DNA of 11,887 nt. Source: JBEBSD01 sp040394475 (GTDB taxonomy: Bacteria; Bacteroidota; Bacteroidia; Cytophagales; Spirosomataceae). The stretch spans positions 1-11,887 of the forward strand of contig JBEBSD010000122.1 in assembly GCA_040394475.1 (NCBI GenBank), given 5' to 3'. Both the position numbers and the translations under genes were made by a program. Below the pieces are notes generated by a model. That model did not search any database and was not told the origin of the DNA. It saw only the letters and a list, made by a program, of their open reading frames with translations. Numbering within the stretch: position 1 is the first letter of the stretch; the number at the start of each line of letters is the position of its first letter. Of the stretch, positions 6,827 through 11,887 are shown piece by piece.

Positions 6827-9800
6827 TTATAATCCGAGGTTTACTCCTACCGTAAACATTTTGGCGCGGGGATAGGCGTCGTAGTCGTCGCCCCGGTTCA
6901 GGTTATTCTGCCCCTGGTTGTTCACTTCCGGATCGAAACCGGAGTATTTGGTAATCAGGAAAAGGTTCTGACCGCTTGCGTAAATCCGGGCCGACCGGAT
7001 CACCTTTGTCTTCAAGGGGATCAGATACCCCAGCGCAATGTTCTGCAACCGTATAAAAGAACCGTCTTCAATAAAGTAGGAAGAACGCCGGAATGAAATA
7101 AAATCCCTGCGACCGTCGATCACCGGCCTGGAAGCACCCGGATTCTCCGGTGTCCAGGAATCGGTCAGAATATTGCCGATCTGGTTAATTTTCTGGACCC
7201 CGTCTGCCATCTCCGATTGCTGCAGGTTCCGGACCTCATTCCCATGCACACCCCTGAAGAAGATATTTAAATCAAACCCGCGGTATTTCAACGACGAATT
7301 AAAGCCCCACATGAGTTTCGGATTGGGATCGCCGATGATCTTATAATCATCCGGGGTGTATTTATTGTCGCCGTCCACGTCTGTGTACATCGGATAACCC
7401 GCCGGGAAGCCGTACGCTGCTCCATCCTGATCAGATTGGAACAAACCGGTATACTCGTACCCTCTCCAGACGCCTATGGGCTGCCCGGCTTCCACCCAGC
7501 TCCCGAAAACACCCAGATGACTACTGGTGGAGCCCGCAAAGAACGGGGTACTCATGCCGAGGTCTTCAATCCGGTTTCGCAGCGCAGACACGTTTGCCCC
7601 GATTTCCCAGTTGAGATTGGTCTGTTCGATGAGCTTGTAATTGGCTGAAAACTCCAGTCCTTTATTGGACAGCGCCCCGGAATTCAGCATTAACGTACTG
7701 AAGCCGGTACTCTGCGGGATAGAGACATCCAGCAGGAGGTCGGAGGTACGGTTACGGAACATGTCGAAAGTGAACGAAAGCCGGTTCTGCAAAACAGCAA
7801 GGTCCAGGCCGAGGTTAAACATCCTGGTGGTTTCCCATTTCAGGTCCGGGTTGGCAATACGGTTTGGCCCGTAACCAGCGACCAGCCCTCCGTTGAAAAT
7901 GTAATTATAGGTAACCAACCCTGACAACGAACGGTACACCGGGATCTGGGAATTCCCGGTTACGCCGTAACTAACCCTCACTTTCAGGTCGTCTATAAAA
8001 CTGGCTAATGCCGAATTTCGCATAAATTCTTCGTTGACGATCCGCCAGCCCAGCGCCGCTGAGGGGAAAGTAGCCCATTTATTATTCGGACCGAATTTGG
8101 AGGAACCATCCCGTCTCAGCGTCAGTGTCATCAGATACCGGTCGTTATAATTATAGTTGACGCGGCCGAGATAGCTCAGCAGCTCCCACTCAATTCTGCT
8201 CGAGCTGGGGACAAGTACAACACTTCCGTTCTGAAGATTGACAGAATTGATATCGTCCGACGGCAATCCGCGCGTCACGCTGCCCTGGTACTTATTGACC
8301 TCCTTCTGATAGGTATAGCCTGCTGTTACGTTCAGGTAATGCTTATCGCCAAACTGTTTATCAAAGGTCAGAATATTTTCATTCAGGATGTTGAAAAGGT
8401 TGCGGCTTGCCCGCTCGAGCTGCCGCGCGTTCTGCCGTCCGGTGAAGGTATAATTATTGTAAAATGTCGTCCGGTCAGCGGTTACAAAATCGGCCCCCAG
8501 ACTGGTTCGGAACTGCAGCCCTTCCGCAATCCGGTAGGTCAGCGCGGTTGTCCCGAACAGGCGGTTCACATTGTCCCTGTCGTAACCGTGGACGGCTTCG
8601 GCCAGGGGATTGGTCAGAAAGCGCTGGTCATAGCTGGGATAATTGTAATTTCCGAATTCATCGTACACCGGAACTGTAGGATCCAATCCCAGCGCGGTAA
8701 TAATAATCCCGCCGGGACCGCCCCGGTCGGTCGGCACATTACTGTTTCCCGTACGGTTGAATGCCCAGCTGTTGCTCAGCGTGGCTTTCCCGCCCAGAAA
8801 ATCATTGTCGAGGTTCAGGCGGAACCCGTAGCGCTTGAACCAGGTGTTCTGGATGATCCCTTTATTGTCACTATAATTACCGACAAATGCATATCGCATC
8901 CCCTTGTTTCCGCCAGTAAAGGAAAGCTGGTGATTCGACAGCCCCCCTGTACGTGAAATAACATCCCACCAGTTGGTCCCTTCGCCTATCTCCATGATTT
9001 GCTGATCGGTATACCTGGGACTTCCACCCTGGCTCCTTTCCAGTGCATTGATATAGCGGGCGTAATCCGCGCCATTCAATACATCCATGGGCCTGGCAAT
9101 GGTCTGAAAGGAATAAGAACCGTCATAGTCTACCCTGCTTTGCCCCTCCTTTCCTCTTCTGGTAGTGATGAGCACCACGCCATTAGCTCCTCTTGAGCCA
9201 TATATAGAGGTAGCGGAAGCGTCTTTCAGGATCTCGATCGACTCGATTTCATTCGGGTTAATCGTTGCCATTGCATTGGCCGATCTCCGGTTGCCCCCCA
9301 CTCCTATGGCGTCATTATCGGGATACATCGGGAAGCCGTCAATCACATAGAGAGGCTCACTGCCGCTGTTAATAGAATTGGCCCCCCGGACCCGGATGGA
9401 AATACCACCGCCCGGAGCCGCGGATGTCTGGGTTACCTGCACGCCCGGTACCCGCGACTGAATGGCCTGGTCAACCGATGTGATCGGCATCTCCTTCAGA
9501 GCATCCGACTTAATCGTCGCAACCGAGCCCGTCAGGTCACTTTTCCGGACGGTTCCATACCCTACCACCACCACTTCCTCAAGTGCCCGGTTGTCAGTGC
9601 CCAGTTGCACATTGACGATCGTTCTGGACGCGATCGTCACTTCCTGGGACGAATAGCCAACAAACGAAAAAACAAGAGCTCCCCCCGTCGTATTGCCAAG
9701 GTTAAGTTCATAATCACCGGTTGCACCCGTAATCGTTCCGGTCTGTGTCCCTTTCAGCACCACATTTACTCCCGGCAGCGCCTCTCCCTGTTCATCCGTC

Positions 9801-10321
9801 ACCTTTCCTTTAATTATCCGGTCCGCCATCCGGATTTCCCTGGCCGCGCCGCCTTTTCTTTCATAGGGCTGCGGAGCCGTAGCAAAAGCTGCAGGGAGCA
9901 GCTCTTCCAGCTTGCTACTTTCCCCGGAAACCCTCTTGGGGAACAGCCGTTCCCGCCTGGTTTGTTTACGGATGACAATGGTATGTTCCACCAGGTCGTA
10001 GGCAAGCGCTTCATTTTTGAGCAACTCATCCATTATATCATTGACAGACCCCGAGAAGTCGGTTAGTGTGACTCTTCCTGCTTTTTTCAGCAGTTTGTTA
10101 TCGTAAAAAAACTTGTACCGGCTCTGTTGTTCGATTTGCTTAAAAACCACTTCCAACGGGGCGTCTTTTACCGAGAGCAATAATTTTTGGGAGAAGCTGC
10201 TTGCCGAGACATGCATGCTTAAAACAGTCCATAAAATGACGGTTAGTTTCATGACCAAAATTATTTCAGGGACAGACCGTCTATATATATACGATCCTTT
10301 TCGTTTTGATTTTTTTTGCAT
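6827..10321 (-). CDS. SusC/RagA family TonB-dependent outer-membrane receptor with STN signalling domain
   Basis: A 1164-residue receptor that imports ligand using TonB energy. Residues 1-42 are a basic region plus signal peptide (MKLTVILWTVLSMHVSAS). Met24 (ATG at 10252) is an alternative start giving a compact signal peptide; the longer form is common in this family and is kept here. Residues about 47-118 form an STN domain, the part that touches a FecR protein and makes the receptor signal. Residues 169-248 are a carboxypeptidase-regulatory-like beta-sandwich. Then come the TonB-box-like EEVVVVGYGT (248-257), the plug (about 260-392) with EPLYVIDGFP and ATSIYGSRGANGVVLITT, and the barrel to the C-terminus. 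The STN domain and the fecR gene upstream point to ligand-induced transcription through an ECF sigma factor. It is probably the first gene of a four-gene operon. Confidence 0.97.
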   Translation of the reverse strand: MQKKSKRKGSYIYRRSVPEIILVMKLTVILWTVLSMHVSASSFSQKLLLSVKDAPLEVVFKQIEQQSRYKFFYDNKLLKKAGRVTLTDFSGSVNDIMDELLKNEALAYDLVEHTIVIRKQTRRERLFPKRVSGESSKLEELLPAAFATAPQPYERKGGAAREIRMADRIIKGKVTDEQGEALPGVNVVLKGTQTGTITGATGDYELNLGNTTGGALVFSFVGYSSQEVTIASRTIVNVQLGTDNRALEEVVVVGYGTVRKSDLTGSVATIKSDALKEMPITSVDQAIQSRVPGVQVTQTSAAPGGGISIRVRGANSINSGSEPLYVIDGFPMYPDNDAIGVGGNRRSANAMATINPNEIESIEILKDASATSIYGSRGANGVVLITTRRGKEGQSRVDYDGSYSFQTIARPMDVLNGADYARYINALERSQGGSPRYTDQQIMEIGEGTNWWDVISRTGGLSNHQLSFTGGNKGMRYAFVGNYSDNKGIIQNTWFKRYGFRLNLDNDFLGGKATLSNSWAFNRTGNSNVPTDRGGPGGIIITALGLDPTVPVYDEFGNYNYPSYDQRFLTNPLAEAVHGYDRDNVNRLFGTTALTYRIAEGLQFRTSLGADFVTADRTTFYNNYTFTGRQNARQLERASRNLFNILNENILTFDKQFGDKHYLNVTAGYTYQKEVNKYQGSVTRGLPSDDINSVNLQNGSVVLVPSSSRIEWELLSYLGRVNYNYNDRYLMTLTLRRDGSSKFGPNNKWATFPSAALGWRIVNEEFMRNSALASFIDDLKVRVSYGVTGNSQIPVYRSLSGLVTYNYIFNGGLVAGYGPNRIANPDLKWETTRMFNLGLDLAVLQNRLSFTFDMFRNRTSDLLLDVSIPQSTGFSTLMLNSGALSNKGLEFSANYKLIEQTNLNWEIGANVSALRNRIEDLGMSTPFFAGSTSSHLGVFGSWVEAGQPIGVWRGYEYTGLFQSDQDGAAYGFPAGYPMYTDVDGDNKYTPDDYKIIGDPNPKLMWGFNSSLKYRGFDLNIFFRGVHGNEVRNLQQSEMADGVQKINQIGNILTDSWTPENPGASRPVIDGRRDFISFRRSSYFIEDGSFIRLQNIALGYLIPLKTKVIRSARIYASGQNLFLITKYSGFDPEVNNQGQNNLNRGDDYDAYPRAKMFTVGVNLGL

Positions 10322-10328
10322 ATTTTTG
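10321..10328 (+). promoter_or_regulatory. Candidate antisense promoter (-7 box) at the susC start codon
   Basis: On the plus strand, opposite to all genes, TATTTTTG is an exact match to TAnnTTTG. It overlaps the last base of the susC start codon. T-rich sequence lies upstream, including TTTG at 10305-10308 (12 bases away, short for a -33 element) and TTTT at 10298-10301 (19 bases away). AT-rich DNA makes chance matches likely, so this is a candidate only. Its value comes from the + oriented hairpins downstream of it. Confidence 0.35.
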
Positions 10329-10376
10329 ATTCGGTTTGGGGTTAATTCAATTATTCACCTAATGAATGTCTGATCT

Positions 10377-10401
10377 CCTATCCTCGCGGATAGGGTTTCT
10401 T
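10377..10401 (+). terminator. Hairpin with T-rich tail, plus-strand orientation (proximal)
   Basis: CCTATCC (10377-10383) and GGATAGG (10388-10394) pair perfectly around a TCGC tetraloop, followed by GTTTCTT. The stem is short and the tail is interrupted, so termination would be weak. On the minus strand no T-run follows, and there it would simply be a stem-loop in the susC leader. Confidence 0.35.
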
Positions 10402-10415
10402 AAGATTCCGGCCAC

Positions 10416-10450
10416 AACCGTTTCAGGTCGCATCTGAAACGGTTTTTCTC
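10416..10450 (+). terminator. Intrinsic terminator-like hairpin, plus-strand orientation (distal)
   Basis: AACCGTTTCAG (10416-10426) and CTGAAACGGTT (10434-10444) are perfect 11-bp arms with a 7-base loop, and the second arm runs into TTTTTCTCTTT. This is the layout of a Rho-independent terminator for transcription on the plus strand, although no plus-strand protein gene precedes it. For the fecR transcript on the minus strand the A-run comes before the stem and only GTGG follows, so it should not end that transcript efficiently. Confidence 0.55.
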
Positions 10451-10550
10451 TTTATGTCGCCTTAAACGTACCCTTTCTATTCTGGCTGCATGGTAAAACG
10501 GTTAGGTTAAACAATAATTTTCCGGTAAGCTGTGTCTTTGAATAAGCCCT

Positions 10551-11702
10551 TTATTCGATCGTTATTTTGTTTCCGTTCATGTGAAATCTGACACCTCCTA
10601 TTTCCAGGATTTTCAATACCTGCGCCAGGTCCGTTTTACGTTCTATTTCACCTACAAACTCGAATTCTTTCACCGGTCCCTCGTAATACACTTCGATGTC
10701 ATACCACCGGGAAAGTTGCCGCATCAGCTCCGGAAGCCCTATATTGTCAAACCGGAAATACCCGTCTTTCCAGGCGACCGCCGAACGGGGATCCACCTTA
10801 TTCACCCGGTAGTCTACTTTCCTGGTTCCTCTGGCCCGTCTGGTAATCGAGATTTCCTCTCCGGGCTCCAGTACCACTCCTTCCAATGCCTTTCCCGCCA
10901 CATTCACCCGGATACTTCCTTCGACCAGCGTGGTTCGGAAACTGGCTTCGTCCGCGTAGCTGTTCACGTTAAAAGCAGTTCCCAGTACCTGGATAACCTG
11001 TCCGCCGGCCTCTACGATAAACGGGACCAGCCGGTCGTTGAACGATTTCTTAGCCACTTCGAAGTAAACCTCTCCGTTCGCTTCCACCACCCGGCTTTCC
11101 GCATCAAAAACGGTGGGAAACCGGATCGAAGACGCTGCATTCAGCCACACTCTCGTACCATCAGGAAGCCGCACACTGTACTGTCCTTTCCGGGGAGTGC
11201 TGATGGTATTAAATCCGACCCCGGCTGCTTGCTGCACCGAGCCGTTATAAACGATTTCTCCTTCTTTTACCTTTACAATGGTAATCGTGCCCTCTGTGGC
11301 GACATTGCCCATCTCCGCACTTTCCAGTGCAATTTTTTCACCATTGGCCAGCATCAGCACCGCTTTTTCTTCTCCCGGCGGTATGCCCGTGATCGCCGGC
11401 GGCGCTATTGGCGCGGGCGCTTGTCCGAGATAGGCTAAGTATCCCGCAGCCATCGTCAACAGCAGCACAGCGGCCCACATTCCCCACCGGAAAAAAGGCC
11501 TCATGTACAGCGGCCGGGCCGGGGCCAGCCCTACCCTTATGTCCTCCAGGTTTTGCTCCAAATTTTCCGGCGAGGCATCACCGGAAACCATCGCGCTACC
11601 CGCATAGTCCAGGTACCAGCTCTCCAGCAAGGCTCTTTCCTCCTTACTGATCGTCCCGTTCCGATACTTACGAAGCAGCGCTTCCGCCTGTTTTTTTTTC
11701 AT
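10551..11702 (-). CDS. FecR family anti-sigma factor
   Basis: A 383-residue inner-membrane protein that holds an ECF sigma factor in the cytoplasm and receives a signal from the STN domain of its receptor in the periplasm. The cytoplasmic part (1-70) contains the family's N-terminal helix region, ALLRKYRNGTISKEERALLE. One membrane segment spans about residues 73-93 (WGMWAAVLLLTMAAGYLAYLG). The FecR domain covers about 165-285, with RKGQYSVRLPDGTRVWLNAAS, FEVAKK, VLGTAFNVNSY and LEPGEEI. The C-terminal DUF4974/STN-like part is about 313-383. The start at ATG 11702 is followed by nine A residues (MKKK). It lies 229 bases before susC and is its probable partner. Its cognate sigma gene is not directly upstream within the window. 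Confidence 0.95.
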   Translation of the reverse strand: MKKKQAEALLRKYRNGTISKEERALLESWYLDYAGSAMVSGDASPENLEQNLEDIRVGLAPARPLYMRPFFRWGMWAAVLLLTMAAGYLAYLGQAPAPIAPPAITGIPPGEEKAVLMLANGEKIALESAEMGNVATEGTITIVKVKEGEIVYNGSVQQAAGVGFNTISTPRKGQYSVRLPDGTRVWLNAASSIRFPTVFDAESRVVEANGEVYFEVAKKSFNDRLVPFIVEAGGQVIQVLGTAFNVNSYADEASFRTTLVEGSIRVNVAGKALEGVVLEPGEEISITRRARGTRKVDYRVNKVDPRSAVAWKDGYFRFDNIGLPELMRQLSRWYDIEVYYEGPVKEFEFVGEIERKTDLAQVLKILEIGGVRFHMNGNKITIE

Positions 11703-11793
11703 CGCACAGCATTGATTACCTCTCTAAAGACGGACAACCCTGCCGTTGGTAGTATCGAATAGTAAAAAAAGTTTATTAAATAGGAATTTCCAT

Positions 11794-11805
11794 GACCCGC
11801 GGGTC
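11794..11805. other. Perfect 12-bp palindrome upstream of fecR
   Basis: GACCCGCGGGTC reads identically on both strands and is GC-rich within AT-rich surroundings. It lies 92 bases before the fecR start. It could be a dimeric repressor site or a small hairpin. No family is recognised. Confidence 0.35.
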
Positions 11806-11833
11806 GGTCTGAACAAGAAAGAACCGGAACGCT

Positions 11834-11859
11834 CTCCCTCGTCTACAAGACGACGGGAG
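11834..11859 (-). other. Long hairpin in the fecR leader
   Basis: CTCCC plus TCGTCT (11834-11844) pairs with AGACGA, one bulged C (11854) and GGGAG (11855-11859) around a 3-base loop, giving an 11-bp stem that may extend slightly by a wobble pair. On the minus strand a loosely T-rich stretch follows only after about ten bases, so it could be a weak terminator of an upstream gene or a regulatory stem in the fecR leader. Confidence 0.45.
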
Positions 11860-11866
11860 GGTGAAA

Positions 11867-11884
11867 GCAGGTCTCCTGACCTGC
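11867..11884 (-). other. Hairpin resembling the 3' end of a cobalamin riboswitch
   Basis: GCAGGTC (11867-11873) and GACCTGC (11878-11884) pair perfectly around a 4-base loop. Read on the minus strand, the segment TCAGGAGACCTGC matches, from memory, the closing segment typical of cobalamin riboswitches (CAGGAGACCTGCC). The body of such an element (about 200 bases) would lie beyond the window end, so this cannot be confirmed. If real, it would point towards fecR, 165 bases downstream. It may equally be an unrelated hairpin. Confidence 0.3.
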
Positions 11885-11887
11885 GTA

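Larger units (their letters stand above)
10335..10450 (+). ncRNA. Candidate cis-antisense small RNA against the susC leader
   Basis: There is no protein gene here, but the spacer has the parts of a small transcription unit on the strand opposite susC: a -7 box at 10321-10328 and two hairpins followed by T-rich sequence at 10377-10401 and 10416-10450. A transcript starting near 10335 would be about 65 or 115 bases long and fully complementary to the susC leader just before its start codon. Bacteroides species are known to encode antisense RNAs of this size next to susC homologues (the DonS type) that repress the locus. The start position here is inferred, and expression is unproven. Confidence 0.35.

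Noticed and set aside
10416..10450. Terminator of the fecR transcript
   Set aside because: The T-run follows the stem only on the plus strand; on the minus strand GTGG follows, so it is poorly built to stop fecR transcription.
10463..10470. susC promoter box TACGTTTA on the minus strand
   Set aside because: It has one mismatch to TAnnTTTG at the conserved final G, and no -33 element at a proper distance was found.
10581..11438. A 285-codon open frame on the plus strand opposite fecR
   Set aside because: It lies wholly inside a well-supported FecR gene, shows no recognisable domain and has a low-complexity shadow-like composition.

Overview
The window looks like a piece of a Bacteroidota chromosome. 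The evidence is a full-length SusC/SusD pair, a FecR anti-sigma factor, a SusC receptor with an N-terminal signalling (STN) domain, a Bacteroidota-type ECF sigma factor, and -7 boxes of the form TAnnTTTG. I cannot place it below phylum with confidence; Sphingobacteriales, Chitinophagales and Cytophagales all fit. All six protein genes lie on the minus strand, so transcription runs from high to low coordinates.

In order of transcription: 11887-11703 is a structured non-coding leader with three inverted repeats, one of which ends like a cobalamin riboswitch. 11702-10551 is the FecR-type anti-sigma factor. 10550-10322 is a 229-bp spacer with two hairpins followed by T-runs on the opposite (+) strand and a perfect + strand -7 box at its SusC end, so it may encode an antisense RNA against the susC leader. 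10321-6827 is SusC, 6796-5237 SusD, 5203-2447 a c-type heme protein of the PSCyt1/PSCyt2(DUF1549)/PSD1(DUF1553) family, and 2421-940 a DUF1501 protein. These last four genes are 25-33 bp apart and are probably one operon. 939-770 is a spacer with a good -7 box for the next gene. 769-194 is an ECF sigma factor. 183-7 is a 41-bp tandem repeat array of four full copies.

Suggested working model (inference): a ligand, probably a glycan or glycoside, is captured by SusD and imported by SusC. The STN domain of SusC signals to FecR, which controls an ECF sigma factor. In the periplasm the heme/PSD1 protein and the DUF1501 protein act on the imported compound. PSD1 and DUF1501 proteins are a recurrent gene pair, abundant in Planctomycetes, whose biochemical reaction is to my knowledge unestablished. 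No glycosidase, lyase or sulfatase is present in the window, so the redox pair is the only candidate catalytic part of the locus.

The sigma factor lies at the far end of the locus, not directly before fecR. It may belong to a second sigma/FecR system continuing beyond base 1, while the partner of the visible FecR would lie beyond base 11887. No tRNA, rRNA, CRISPR array, insertion sequence or broken gene was seen, and no gene-free stretch exceeds 300 bases.
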